DNA of 64,000 nucleotides from Actinernus sp. WN-2022 (GCA_030867875.1 JAOWCC010001501.1:19435524-19499523); one strand, 5' to 3'. Shown: positions 54,501 to 62,316, counted from the stretch's first letter. The notes: generated by a model from the sequence alone, not told the origin. A program made the numbers and translations.

Positions 54501-57500
54501 GAGGGTGGTGCACTTGTGAGTATTTTCGTTCTAAAAATTTCTAAGTGTCGCTTTAATTTCTACTTTCAGGGAACCCTACAAATTCGGGTTTCTTATACAC
54601 CAAGAAAATACCGAAAGTTCACAGAGTTTGAGTAGCCAATCAGGACTCGTGAAAAGCACTTGTCTATTCACTTGTTTGGTATATACTAATGGCGAACATG
54701 TTACGATAAATGTTCGCCCGTATTCCATAAGAAAACCATGAAATACTATGAAATACCAACCTGTATTTCATATAAATGTTGAATTCTGATTGGCTGAAAT
54801 ATTATATTTATAGGATAATTGAGTGTATAAAATATATAGTTTCCTTGTATGCGATGGATTTTTCAGATTGAACTTCGTCACGCATTTTCTCGTTTTCATT
54901 TTCTGATTTTCACCCAATGCCATTTGTTAAAAGTTGTGTAACCATTGTAAATTGGCATGGGGGAAAAGTATTTTCTTAAAAAAAGGTGTTTATTGTTTCT
55001 TTAATTCGCCTTTTGTCGCTTTTCACATCTAGATTTCGAATGATAGAGTAAGTACGTAGCTTTTGTAGTTCATAATTAAGACTACTAGGTATTGTTTTGC
55101 ATGGTCGTCCTAGACGTTGCCGCCCTGGTTTCGGAAAACCTCAACCATGAAACGGTTTCAACATCTCTTCAACATCGGTCCAACATTTGAAAGATGTTGA
55201 AAGCATGCACGTCGAATCAGTTTCAACATCGATTCAGCATTGGTTCAACATTTGTTGAAGGATGTTGAAAGCATGCATGTCAAACCGGTTTCAGCATCGA
55301 TTCAACATTGGTTCAACTGACACTTGTTGAAAGATGTTGAAAGCATGCATGTCAAACCGGTTTCAACATCGATTCAACATTTGTTGAAAGATGTTGAAAG
55401 CATGCATGTCAAACCGGTTTCAACATCGATTCAACATTTGTTGAAAGATGTTGAAAGCATGCATGTCAAACCGGTTTCAACATCGATTCAACATTTCGAG
55501 AACAAAAGGTTTCAACATCTGGTCAACATTCTAATTAACTGATATTGTTCTCGGAAATGTTTTCAGGCCATGTCAAACGGTTTCAACATCGGTTTCAACA
55601 AATATTGTACCGGTAATGTTGAAGAGATGTTGAAACTGTTTGACCGCGGTTTAAGGTCCCTAATAGGTGTATGTGTGTTTGGGGGAGCAGAGGTGGAGTG
55701 AATTCACATAAAGCTGCAGACCTGACTGAAACGAAACGCAGAGAACTTCACGAGGACCTTTATCTTGCAGAGGACGACGGATGGTGCGCTAAAGATAGCA
55801 ATGACCGCCAGTACCTCCAGATCGACTTCATGCAGAAAACCCGTGTAACAGGTTTGACGACTATTAGAAGACAAGGCAAACCTCACTGGATCACAGAGTA
55901 CCTCATTCTCTTCAGCAGTGATGACATTAACTGGAACGAATACACTGAGAATGGCTTTACCAAGGTACGCTTGTAACGAGTCAATTATTAGTCAATCAAT
56001 GCGCGCATTGACAATTAACTACTGGCACCCCTCAATGCGCGCGTTAAACGCGTGCGTTCAGTACCTTGGATTATGTTGTCGCTATCAACGCGCGCGTTTC
56101 ATCTCGTTGGAGCTAACGATAGCTTGTTCAATTGAGCGGTTCTGATGACAATCCGAATATCATGAAAGCCATGCATAACAGCGTACAGAACACTAGAAAG
56201 ATTCGAATGTTTAGACCCCTTGCTAATATAGTAACTAGTTTAGAAACAACATGATTGTGTAACTAACCTTATCACCATTCACTTTTAAGAAAATCACCTT
56301 CATATCTTGCTAAGCTTTGCTGACTTGGCAATCTCTTTTCTCTTGAATTAAAGAGATTCATAGGAAACACAATCGATTTTACACCCGTAACGCACTGGCT
56401 AACGAAGCCCTTCGAGGCGGTGAACATCAGAATTCGTCCTCTGAAGTGGGAGAAGTTAGTTTGCTTTCGATTGGAGATGTACGGTTGTCCTGTGAGTGGA
56501 TCTCCTGGTAAGAGACCATAAGGCCTAAATTTGGTAGATTTCTATAAATCGTAATCATCATCCGATCATCATCACAATGTCACAGTCACACAGTAATGAA
56601 GTATAATATTAAAACCTATCTACCAGCTGAAGGAATCACCAGTATTTCAGTTTCTGCTTCAGCTAAGCTAGAGTGAAAACTGTTTCTGTTGCAGTTAACT
56701 GTATCGTTCCGCTTGGCATGGAATCGGGCGAAATTTCGGATGAAGCCCTCAGTGATACAGCTGGTGACCTGAAGGTTAATAACAAACCATCAAATGCTAG
56801 GTTAAACCAACCTGTAGTTCCGTTTCCTCACGGCTGGTGGTCACGTGCCGCAACCCCCGACCATCTACAGGTGAGAAGTCATTTGAGCATGCTAAGAAAA
56901 ATACATATCGTAGCCTTGGTCTGGGCATTCTCGTTCCAAGCGCCGGTGTTCCTTGGTGAGCACTACCGGCAATACGTGCCAAGACCAGAAATGAGAACTT
57001 ATGTTGAATGACTGGTTAGAGTTTTTTTACTTATCGGATAAGCTTTTGTTCCCATTCTAGTCTCGGTGCGTGTTATATAGTGCTCACCTTGTTCCTATTC
57101 GGCGTGATCGGCGCCATGAAATTGGATTAGGAGCGCAAAGACCTATGGGAAAGAGGTTGGCGCGAGCGAGCGTTTCATCACTGCTGGCAAAAGAAGGCGC
57201 ATGGTCTGGTAACGAGATTGCGGTCAGAATGCCTATTTGCGCCAGCGTAGTAAGAAGCTAGATACAACGAATTCAAATGAGTTGCAGTAAATAAAGCGGA
57301 AATAGATAGAAATAGACCCTTGCACATGACTTCATTATTGTTTTGTTAAATTAATAGGAGATATTACAGATGCGTCTACGAACAGCAGTTTCAGCGGTAT
57401 TGACCCAAATGCCTCACTTCGATGGAATGAAGCACTATTCAAACCATCATTCTTATGTGATACCAACACCTACAACACAACTAATTTAGATAAACAGTTT

Positions 57501-60500
57501 AAATAGCGCTTCATTACATTGAAGTGAGGCGTTTCGGTCAATACCGCTGAAACTTATATTCGTAGACGCAACTGTAATTCCGGATCTCATTGCGGATTTT
57601 TCTCTCTTCACTTTCGCATTTTTTTACACCAAGGATCGAGGGCTGACTTTCAACTTTATACCGTATCCTTATCATTCTGTTGTAGATCGACTTCGGCTCG
57701 GTGCGCCGAGTAACCCGAGTAGCTGTCCAAGGTGCGTACAGTACCGAAAAAAGCACACCTTACTTCGTCAGCTCCTACAAGGTGGCCTTCAGTAATGACA
57801 CCATTGTATGGAAGGAGTACAAGGAAGATGGCCAAGTCAAGGTAGTCTAGACTCACTCGAACACATATCAAACAACGAGTGTCGATTTAGAGGTCTGGGA
57901 CCTAGAAACCGCCATTTTGAATGTCGTGGCAGCTCTTCCAAATATGGAATATGGAATTTTCCTAATATGGAAGAGGCCGCGGGAAGTTCAAAATGACACT
58001 TTTGCTTGCTATTTTATTGATATGATTAGAGTGTGACGTCATCATTTCAATGAAATTCACAACCGTTACAAGCACAGATAATGGTTTAAAGTTCAAAATC
58101 TTGCCATACAAAGCTGGTCTGTAGACTAAAGGGAGATTTATGCAATAAAAGTTCCATATCTCAGCCACTTTTTTCTCAAATAATCTCGATCAATTTTGTA
58201 GCAAGCCTTTAATTTAACTAAGACTTTCCGAAACATTAGTTTAGGTAAAAAATCCTAAAATATAATGTTCGCATATGATTGCGACGTAAACCTGATACGG
58301 AAATTTGTTGTGGGATATTTGAATACGGTGTCTGCGTTGGTCAGCTTCAAGCAATATATATATATGAAACATAACCCATCAAATATTTTCTCTCGCGCGT
58401 GATTGGTTGAATACGTCACGTGACCCGATATTTTCTCTCCGCGAGCGGGAAATATCAGCATGGATCACGATCCATGATATCAGCGAGTACACCGCCTGTG
58501 AGCGTATAAGCGCGCGTCAAAGAAAATATTTGAAGGATGATTGCAACAATAATCTACATTATGTCCCTGATACTTGTCCTTGGACATTATCTGATCCTCG
58601 AAGCTCACAGTTTCCCTCGAGCTTCGTTCACTCGAGCTTCGTTCTCGGAACAGATAATGTCCGCGGACGAAATATCTGATCAGGGCATATTTCGACGCCA
58701 CAAATAGGTTATTGTATTTATAACCTACTTAATATGCACTGATAATGATTTGACCGCGGATATTTTCTGTTCCGAGAAGCGATCAGTTTCGGAAAGTGAA
58801 ACTCGAGGGAATTAAACTAGGTGAGTTTCGAGGAACAGATAATGTCCAAGGATCGACAGCAGTTCATATTAATTAAAAGCCGCAAAGTAGTCGTCTTTTT
58901 AATCCTCCAAATACTTCCTTTTACGGGAATCAAGAGAGGTTAGACTTATCAAGCTGCTATTTGAATACCCCACGTGGATAGAGACGTAGATATCGAGGAA
59001 GTCTTAAACTATGTTATCTGGCTACCAAACTTTAATTTGGTAGCATTCTTTTGGGACTATTCTAACTTCTCCTATTCCGGTATAGGAATAACAGAATACG
59101 CGGAATACTAATTCTCAAAAGAGCAAATTGGAAATGATCAGTTGACGAAGGTGACCTGAGAACTAACGTAGAATCCGAAGGAAGTGGTTTTTTTTCTGGC
59201 GGGACCCGCTCGCCAGATTTCCCGCCAAAAAGTCTCATAGAGAACGCCATTTTGCCTCTTCCGACTAAACCGTTCTTTCGGGAGCAGAATGACCAGAATC
59301 CTATTCTGTTCATTAATTTCGACAACGGATTGGGTACCAAAAGAACATGACTACCGTCTATTCCGACTATTCTTATTTCGGAATAGCCCCAAAAGAACGT
59401 TCCCTATCTAAACACGGTTTTTAGCCAAACATGTCGCGTGTTTAATGTGGGTTCAAATGATTCACCTCTTCATGTGTTAGCGCAAACCTGTTATTAAAAT
59501 AAGTGAGAGTTTAATACCGAGAACCGAGGTATTAAATCATCATATACGGCCCTCGGGATGTATATGACTTAATACCGAGGTTCGAGGTGTTTAACGGACT
59601 TATTTCATTAATTGTTATTCGATAACCTTTATTTGACTAACACTGATTCCAGGAATTTCAATATAAAGACCTGATTAGCTCATTAGATATTCAAGGTATT
59701 TATATCATATAAATACCTCCATATACATATAAAAGCCTTGAATATCTAATGAGCAATATATTGAAATTCACTGGGATCTTAGTGAAATAAAGGTTATGTC
59801 GAATAACAATAGCAAACGTGTCAAAAATGAACTGAAGACAAAATAATAATACCTTTCTGTTTTAGTCTCTGCTGGGCCCTACCACGGTATGGGAAGCGAA
59901 AACCCCGGTGATGGCCAAACTAAAGAACCCATTCATAGCGCGTTACACTCGGATTATCCCCAACGAAGGAGCAAGATCCCCCCTCAAGATCATGAGGGGC
60001 GAGATGTACGGATGTCTATACGAACCACTTCCTCCTTACCTGGGTACTGTGAAGTAAACATCAGTGAAGATAACATAAAGCTGTTTTCGATCGAGTGTCG
60101 TAATAAATCCAAAGCCAAATTGTTCTTCAATTTAGTTTATCTCGTCTTATTTAATTATTTTGTTTGTTTTGCTTTTCTTTTTAAGTTATGTTATTTATTC
60201 ATAGCGTATTATTCCAGTTCACTTAATAATAATGTCTTTTCTCGTTTAAGTCCTCTCGATGAGCCTCCGCTCTTAGGACAAATTGGTAAAGAATATATAT
60301 GTTTAAATAAAAAATAATTACAGAGTCAATCACGGAAGCAAGTAAAAAGCCATTGAGCCAATCTCGGTGAACTGAAGTAATTCGTAATTGGATTTACTTG
60401 AACCAATCACAAGCAAAAGTAAACGCAATCGTGGAAACTCTCACTAAAACTAAAATTGATTGCGTGACGGACCGAAACAATGTTTGGTTTTAGTTTAGAA

Positions 60501-62225
60501 CTTGATTGGCTGATTATTACAAAACATTTTTCACAGCCAAGAGAAAAGCTAAGCAAATACAAAACGAAAGCAATCACATTACTTTTGATACAAAACCAAA
60601 GGAATCACTTATTGCTTTTGATACCTCCGCCCTCAATCGAGAACCGCTCTATGAGAGAGAACGTTAGACCGTGTAGGTGACATTTATCATAACGCGATGA
60701 AATGTGATATTAATTGAAAGGTTTTGTCCTTCAGCTCCTATACTCTTGGTATATTGAGCTTGATACACATCGAAAATCAGCAAGAGAAAAAAGGAAAAAG
60801 AATTCGAAAGAAAAAAGAAAAAAGAAAAAAGAAAAAAGAAAAAAGAAAAAAGAAAAAAGAAAAAAGAAAAGTTAACCATGCAAATCAGTAAACATTCACA
60901 CCACGTGCGTGTGTGACATGCTCCGCTCGCGAAAAGCTTCGCTAGTCACGCATAGTCACGAGTAAAAATACAGCTGTATTAGATGCATAACCATATGTTG
61001 TGGTATAATCAACTAATGTCGATTAAGGTATGCTAACCGCCGTGGGAAGCGAGTAGCAGCTGACGTTTCGAGCGCTAGCCCTTCGTCAGAGCAAAAGTGG
61101 GAATTGTGGGTGGGGAAATGGTTTATAAAGTGTTGAGTAATGGTTAACGCCAAGGAAACATGTACTCGGATCAATTGGGATCAAAGGAAATTGACTAATA
61201 AGTTAATATTAATAAGTAATAACTAATAACTAATAAGTTATTTATTATATAAATTATGCAATGAAACGAAATTTTCTTTCCATAATAACCAAAACCCTTG
61301 CAGTTGAAATGGCAAATTACGCAAACAATGAACTTACCCTATATTAATAGCACTCCTATTTTAATTTTCCTCCCTGTCAACATCAATGTTTTTTTTCTAA
61401 TGGCCCCTCTCAAACTCTCCCTTTTTTATGGAGCCCCCTAAATCCCACCAGCCCCTGATAAAAAAATTAACGGTCCCTTACTTGATATACAGACAGAACT
61501 GAATAACTTGAGCCCCCTAAATCCCACCAGCCCCTCCAGCCCCTGATAAAGAATGAACGGTCCCTTACAGTGCTATGCAGACAGAAAAACCAACACGCTA
61601 AATTCAAATTCGATCTGTGGTTTAGCCGGGACCTGGCTGAATAGAGCTGAATAACTTGTGAATGAGCCCCCTAAATCCCACCAGCCACTCCAGCCCCTGA
61701 TAAAGAATGCCCGGTCCCTTACAGTGCTATGCAGACAGAGCTGCATAATGTGAGGCGGGGGACTAAGGACGACAGTATGAATTAAAAATTACGAAAATTT
61801 TATAAAAGTGCGAATACCTTCTTGTTCTCTGCGAATAATAAGAGTTTTATGGCAAACTTAAGCTTCAAATATTCGACCATTTCCTTCAGAAACTAAGAAT
61901 AAAAACAAGTTTTGAACAGGTGTAGTTTAAGTTTTGAACACTGGAATCTGACATTCACTAGAAACACGAGGCATTGACCGCCACAAGATAATGTTTCCGG
62001 CAAAATTCCCGCCGAGTTACGTCAGCTCGCGCATGCGCCCTAGTTATTCAGGTCTGTCTGCTACGTAACCTTTGTTCTTGCGTTAGCTAGTTAACAGATG
62101 TGAATAAAATGTGTATCGATATCATTTTCATTAATTCTTTCAGAGGATCCCGAATACCGTCGCCGCTCATTCCTTTTGGATCCCGCTACCGACTACTTCT
62201 ACATCTGTATGTACACACCAAGCAA
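33469..62225 (+). CDS. Secreted discoidin-repeat protein with a DUF11-like domain (12 exons, 3' end outside window)
   Basis: Twelve exons with GT-AG borders join without a frame break: 58, 56, 59, 178, 217, 102, 245, 154, 176, 156, 178 and 82 nt, 553 codons. Order: signal peptide (MKARLLERNILVFLLLVSS); short basic linker with SRERR; a beta-sandwich domain of about 150 residues of DUF11 type (VKHSSNSMADAQGVRV, LTYYNKYTENAEG, TIQF end); two discoidin/F5-8 type C domains (CSAPLGM...MYGCP and CIVPLGM...MYGC), which in other proteins bind sugars, phospholipids or collagen; then an unassigned segment with DYFYICMYTPS. Likely extracellular: adhesion or matrix role is inference. The order of modules is not one I can match to a named family. 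Exons 3-12 are well supported, exons 1-2 less so. Confidence 0.75.
34226..34355. mobile_element. MITE, GGCCCGGTTGTTC family
   Basis: GCCCGGTTGTTCAAAGCAAG at the left, TCGCTTCGAACAACC at the right, and AGCGCTA segments in both arms. Same family at 35369-35482 and, one arm only, at 6709. Confidence 0.65.
35266..35321 (+). CDS. Discoidin gene exon 2, linker
   Basis: Acceptor TTTAACTTACAG, donor GTTAGT. The 56 nt restore the frame between exon 1 (phase 1) and exon 3 (phase 0): GCLDESTQPRSRERRASL. Fit of both phases is the main evidence. The RERR stretch could be a proprotein cleavage site. Confidence 0.5.
35369..35482. mobile_element. MITE, GGGCCCGGTTGT family
   Basis: GGGCCCGGTTGTACGAAGCA and TGCTCGAACAACCGGGCC enclose GGATAGCGC and TAGCGC segments. 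It sits 48 bp after exon 2. Confidence 0.7.
36826..36895 (-). repeat. tRNA-Arg(TCG)-like sequence in the right arm
   Basis: On the minus strand: GGCTCTATGGTAAAGTGGTG, then anticodon-loop-like CTTCGAATC and B box AGTTCGATTCCC. The 3' acceptor strand does not pair with GGCTCTA and the T stem is poor, so it is a tRNA-derived relic. The left arm keeps only its 5' half (36179-36230, +). Confidence 0.6.
36919..37245. mobile_element. 327-bp MITE with a perfect 9-bp target duplication
   Basis: Inverted ends CACACAGCGGTCAAACG (24 of 24 bases match, 27 with one mismatch) and TTTCAAAAT at 36910-36918 and 37246-37254. The other arm of the host element shows the empty site with a single copy (36152-36160). 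A 9-bp duplication is typical of Mutator-type elements. Confidence 0.85.
37903..38524. other. Intron sequence with an inverted dispersed repeat
   Basis: 38200-38375 is an inverted, diverged copy of 8750-8935 (GCAGGAGCAGCAATTAAACT type on the opposite strand). Nothing else seen before the exon 3 acceptor. Confidence 0.5.
38525..38583 (+). CDS. Discoidin gene exon 3, start of DUF11-like domain
   Basis: Strong acceptor TTTTTTTCTCATTCAG, donor GTAAGA. Reads VPKLELAVSYKNVTAIMES, phase 0 to phase 2. The alternating hydrophobic pattern fits a beta strand. Confidence 0.7.
38678..38798. mobile_element. MITE with TAGACCAGTT ends
   Basis: TAGACCAGTTTACGGTTCA and TGAACCGTAAACTGGCCTA; 121 bp. Confidence 0.75.
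38843..38959. mobile_element. Hairpin MITE
   Basis: CATTCTCGACTCCAGACC and GGTCTGGGGTCGAGAATG ends, inner TGCGCATGCTCGACGAAA pairing with the other arm. Similar inner text (TTACTGCGCATGCTCGACGA) occurs at 50265 and 51220. Confidence 0.7.
39037..39214 (+). CDS. Discoidin gene exon 4, DUF11-like domain
   Basis: Acceptor TTTGCGTGTTTCAG, donor GTACCA. Its first base completes a Gly codon. Contains STFVYKATVKHSSNSMADAQ and ends VEKDDSVTFK at phase 0. The pattern T-V-x-H-x-S-N-S-x-A-D-A is typical of DUF11/beta-sandwich repeats. Confidence 0.85.
39354..39493. mobile_element. Long-armed hairpin MITE
   Basis: GAACTGAGTGGAGTGCAATT with TGGTCTGAAATCATAC is matched by an inverted right arm. Inner GCACGACCGCGAAGCGGGAGTGC-like loop, itself palindromic. 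Confidence 0.8.
39803..39880 (+). repeat. Microsatellite (ACTAAT)n
   Basis: About twelve hexamer units, nearly uninterrupted. Confidence 0.95.
40732..40833. mobile_element. Small hairpin MITE
   Basis: GTTTAAAACACTCACAGCA and ATGTTTTATCAAGT arms around a palindromic CTCGGGCGAAGCCCGAG loop. Confidence 0.7.
41067..41169. mobile_element. Hairpin MITE
   Basis: CAATTAGACC and GGTCTAATTG ends, with CTCATGGGCTACGAGT and its partner inside. Confidence 0.65.
41641..41718 (+). repeat. G-rich tandem repeat, GGGCGTTG[GA]C
   Basis: About seven units of 7-11 bp (GGGCGTTGGC, GGGCGGC, GGGCGTTGAC). Runs of three Gs separated by 4-7 bases meet the usual pattern for a G-quadruplex on this strand. Confidence 0.85.
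41862..42077 (+). CDS. Small C2H2-like zinc-finger ORF
   Basis: 71 codons from the ATG at 41862. MYTCPVPNCGSKYLVKLSNH followed by LSQVH gives a C-x4-C-x11-H-x4-H finger, then TLSPEEHKYYLQEAK. Such short fingers are common in mobile-element-linked proteins of cnidarians, from memory. Whether it is expressed, an exon, or a relic is not clear; no splice sites were assigned. It lies 140 bp after the G-rich repeat. Confidence 0.45.
   Translation: MYTCPVPNCGSKYLVKLSNHLSQVHTLSPEEHKYYLQEAKLQKPKVVRVYNQSANAWLISDRINRFSLLIY
42078..43448. other. Intron sequence, nothing recognised
   Basis: AT-rich, short ORFs only (for example 42779-43003, +). No hairpins or known repeats seen. Confidence 0.4.
44140..44390 (-). 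pseudogene. Tyrosine recombinase C-terminal fragment
   Basis: Two frames together show the end of a YR integrase: YSTLGDRLRNYLK, then after a one-base shift HFKRSGGAFSAANSG (box II H-x-x-R), RNFQRHGRWKYVNAKDT (H/W box) and the nucleophile Tyr in KDTYGKDS. The frameshift near 44300 inactivates this copy. It is the last gene before B1, the expected place in PAT-like elements. Confidence 0.75.
44391..45169. other. Interior of the YR retrotransposon, unassigned
   Basis: No domain recognised. A short direct duplication, TGTCTGATAACCACAACTCG, occurs twice at 44710-44758. Confidence 0.4.
45170..46060 (-). repeat. Imperfect tandem triplication, units of about 300-340 bp
   Basis: The blocks ATGCATTTACC, AGCCTTGTAAC, GCGAACCTATCGCAC and TGACAATTTTGGCT recur in the same order three times (for example GAACCTATCGCAC at about 45344, 45507 and 45845). 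Units carry different small deletions. Several 60-85-codon minus ORFs are merely shared repeat text. Confidence 0.8.
46400..47330 (-). pseudogene. DIRS-type reverse transcriptase, decayed
   Basis: Scattered across all three minus frames: RGRLRRAFKQWCA near 47200, a KSALDEAVFVEEAINELLCL segment near 47080, LILDLPHTNKCIY near 46940, a palm-like Asp region near 46830, and downstream LFKFGISAKDKRIQSLSKDL then ICGKVISVVIA near 46430-46560, the thumb/RNase H junction typical of DIRS elements. Many frameshifts and stops. Assignment rests on motif order rather than on any single intact domain. Confidence 0.6.
47714..49381. mobile_element. 1,668-bp foldback element with 6-bp target duplication, nested in the YR element
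   Basis: GTTCCT at 47708-47713 and 49382-49387 flank inverted ends TATGGAGGCCCGTTCTGG. Arms are about 500 bp (47714-48217 and 48814-49381). The outer arm parts are T-rich or A-rich low-complexity sequence; the inner parts are a coding sequence and its inverted copy. The centre holds the rest of the ORF. Confidence 0.85.
48045..48812 (+). pseudogene. Captured N-terminal part of a serine-rich gene, one frameshift
   Basis: ATG at 48045 opens 175 codons: MSESRAESVQSQISQIAQNA, a Ser/Thr-rich region, a Gly/Arg stretch (RAGGGSGRRG) and a GRPKKDY basic motif. After a one-base shift near 48560 the frame continues as DRSWNEKILYDN, PEDCRKVEYEFIKNCYG to a stop near 48815. From memory this resembles N-terminal parts of coral proteins carrying HECT or G2E3-like domains; that link is weak. 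The first 170 bases of the ORF are present again, inverted, in the right arm. Confidence 0.55.
49803..50114. mobile_element. MITE with CCAGGAGCGTCCAT ends
   Basis: ACCAGGAGCGTCCATC and GATGGACGCTCCTGGT, with inner CCCAGATCAGG and CCTGATCTGG pairs. Related ends at 53131-53402. Confidence 0.7.
50231..51279. mobile_element. Inverted pair spanning 1.05 kb
   Basis: Arms of 82 bp at 50231-50312 and 51198-51279 match almost exactly (CTCGTACCCAGATCCCATTT, TACTGCGCATGCTCGACGAA, GGGCTCTGGAAGAATCCGAT). The interior shows no transposase; a hairpin GGAAGTCCGTGATTCGCGGACTTCC-like lies at about 51174-51200. Confidence 0.65.
51415..51507. mobile_element. Hairpin MITE
   Basis: CAATCTCGTTCCCAGAGCCC and CGATCTTTTG arms, near perfect, 93 bp. 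Confidence 0.75.
52232..52448 (+). CDS. Discoidin gene exon 5, end of DUF11-like domain
   Basis: Acceptor TTGGCCTTTTTTAACTCAG. Reads FKELIWSMATSFEFRVKFNK, LTYYNKYTENAEG and TIQFITEIP, ending one base into a Gly codon at the first of three tandem GTAGGT donors. Frame and phase agree with exons 4 and 6. Confidence 0.85.
52445..52512 (+). repeat. 21-bp tandem repeat carrying the exon 5 splice donor, three copies
   Basis: Unit CCCGGTAGGTATNCNGTAGTA. Each contains CCCG|GTAGGT. The frame stays open through all units as PGRYSVV, PGRYTVV, PGRYPVV, so each donor leaves the same phase. Confidence 0.85.
52786..52954. mobile_element. Hairpin MITE
   Basis: ATTCACTCTTTTCAC and GTGAAAAGAGTGAAT ends; GGCCATCTTGGATTCAAA and GAGGCAATCCTTTGTTT continue the stem. 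Confidence 0.75.
53131..53402. mobile_element. MITE related to 49803-50114
   Basis: CCAGAAGCGTCCATCC at the left, GGACGCTCCTGG at the right. It ends 40 bp before the exon 6 acceptor. Confidence 0.55.
53442..53543 (+). CDS. Discoidin gene exon 6, start of first discoidin domain
   Basis: Acceptor GATTTTTCTAG, donor GTGCGT, phase 1 to phase 1. CSAPLGMKSKEINDYQLSAS is the canonical opening of an F5/8C domain with its first conserved Cys. Confidence 0.9.
53869..54018. mobile_element. Hairpin MITE
   Basis: TATTGCTGGTTTTCACT and AGTGAAAACCAGCAATA ends; GCCGCCATGTTGGTGCCC and partner inside. Confidence 0.75.
54232..54615. mobile_element. MITE, about 384 bp
   Basis: TTCGGTTCTTTCTCGGTGTA with AGAAACCCGAAT at the left, mirrored at the right as ATTCGGGTTTCTTATACACC and ACCGAA. 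Confidence 0.7.
54616..55139. other. Intron sequence, nothing recognised
   Basis: No exon, hairpin or repeat identified. Confidence 0.4.
55140..55650 (+). repeat. Minisatellite of GTTTCAACATC/GATGTTGAAA type
   Basis: Units of about 57 bp, of which the central four are nearly identical (AAAGCATGCATGTCAAACCG, GTTTCAACATCGATTCAACA). Each unit contains an internal palindrome. The outer copies are diverged. Same family at 32697-33045. Confidence 0.9.
55720..55964 (+). CDS. Discoidin gene exon 7, middle of first discoidin domain
   Basis: Acceptor AAAGCTGCAG, donor GTACGC, phase 1 to 0. Contains DDGWCAKDSNDRQYLQIDF, TRVTGLTTIRRQGK and EYLILFSSDDINWNEYTENG, the conserved core strands. An upstream AG at 55690 would give an early stop. 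Confidence 0.9.
56354..56507 (+). CDS. Discoidin gene exon 8, end of first discoidin domain
   Basis: Acceptor TTGAATTAAAG, donor GTAAGA, phase 0 to 1. FIGNTIDFTPVTHWLTKPF, NIRIRPLKWEKLVCFRLEMY and GCP close the domain with its last Cys. An earlier donor (GTGAGT at 56492) would leave phase 0 and not join exon 9. Confidence 0.85.
56695..56870 (+). CDS. Discoidin gene exon 9, start of second discoidin domain
   Basis: Acceptor TGTTTCTGTTGCAG, donor GTGAGA, phase 1 to 0. CIVPLGMESGEISDEALSD opens the domain; GWWSRAATPDHLQ precedes the strand in exon 10. Confidence 0.9.
57366..57576. mobile_element. MITE, 211 bp
   Basis: ACAGATGCGTCTACGAA and GTTTCAGCGGTATTGACC are mirrored in the right arm, stem about 60 bp. 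Confidence 0.75.
57686..57841 (+). CDS. Discoidin gene exon 10, middle of second discoidin domain
   Basis: Acceptor ATTCTGTTGTAG, donor GTAGTC, phase 0 to 0. IDFGSVRRVTRVAVQGAYS and YKVAFSNDTIVWKEYKEDG match the core of the F5/8C fold. Confidence 0.9.
57842..58576. other. Intron sequence, nothing recognised
   Basis: No exon, hairpin or repeat identified. Confidence 0.4.
58577..58853. mobile_element. MITE
   Basis: TCCTTGGACATTATCTG and CAGATAATGTCCAAGGA ends; CTCGAAGCTCACAGTTTCCC and a diverged partner inside. Confidence 0.65.
59045..59398. mobile_element. MITE with TTCTTTTGGGACTATTC ends
   Basis: TTCTTTTGGGACTATTC and GAATAGCCCCAAAAGAA, 354 bp, no coding. Confidence 0.65.
59511..59594. repeat. 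Small hairpin
   Basis: TTAATACCGAGAACCGAGGT and its inverted partner around a CATATACGGCCCTCGGGATG loop. Confidence 0.5.
59610..59811. mobile_element. Hairpin MITE, 202 bp
   Basis: ATTGTTATTCGATAACCTTT, then AATTTCAATATA and CATTAGATATTCAAGG, all mirrored on the right. It ends 54 bp before the exon 11 acceptor. Confidence 0.75.
59866..60043 (+). CDS. Discoidin gene exon 11, end of second discoidin domain
   Basis: Acceptor ACCTTTCTGTTTTAG, donor GTACTG, phase 0 to 1. TVWEAKTPVMAKLKNPFIAR, YTRIIPNEGARSPLKIMRGE and MYGC end the domain. Without splicing the frame would stop 4 codons later. Confidence 0.85.
60090..60317 (+). mobile_element. 3' end of a LINE
   Basis: CCTCTCGATGAGCCTCCGCT and ATATATATGTTTAAAT with A-rich tail parallel the 3' end of the LINE at 14700-14790 (CCCCCTAGATGAGCAGCCTG, ATATATGTTTAAAT). 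Severely 5'-truncated. Confidence 0.65.
60784..60869 (+). repeat. Microsatellite (GAAAAAA)n
   Basis: Heptamer units repeated about ten times after a diverged start. Confidence 0.95.
61057..61092 (-). ncRNA. Candidate hammerhead ribozyme, type I, Penelope-like element remnant
   Basis: On the minus strand: CTGACGA, then a stem-loop GGGC-TAGC-GCTC, then GAAACGTC, with GCT/AGC pairing outside as stem I. These are the conserved hammerhead core (CUGANGA, GAAA, cleavage after UC). Stem III is only A-U and C-G with no loop, as reported for ribozymes in the terminal repeats of Penelope-like elements, which are thought to act as dimers. No Penelope reverse transcriptase is seen nearby. Confidence 0.5.
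61431..61740 (+). repeat. Three tandem copies of an 80-bp unit, one containing SINE tail sequence
   Basis: Units begin GAGCCCCCTAAATCCCACCA at 61432, 61511 and 61664 and share CGGTCCCTTAC and GCAGACAGA. The second copy carries an extra 75 bp (AAAACCAACACGCTAAATTC) that matches the tail of the SINE at 4793-4990. Confidence 0.8.
62144..62225 (+). CDS. Discoidin gene exon 12, unassigned segment
   Basis: Acceptor TTAATTCTTTCAG, donor GTGAGT, phase 1 to 2. DPEYRRRSFLLDPATDYFYI then CMYTPS. No domain recognised; likely the start of a further extracellular module. Confidence 0.75.
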
Positions 62226-62316
62226 GTGAGTGTGCTCTAATATTTCACTGATTCTCCTTTTAAAGGGAATCTTCACTGAAATTCAATGTTTCCTCTCAAT
62301 TGTTCCTTATTGATAC

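Noticed and set aside
55691..55719. Alternative acceptor at 55690 for exon 7
   Set aside because: In the required phase it meets a stop within three codons.
56492..56497. Earlier donor GTGAGT for exon 8
   Set aside because: It leaves phase 0, but exon 9 needs phase 1; GTAAGA at 56508 fits.
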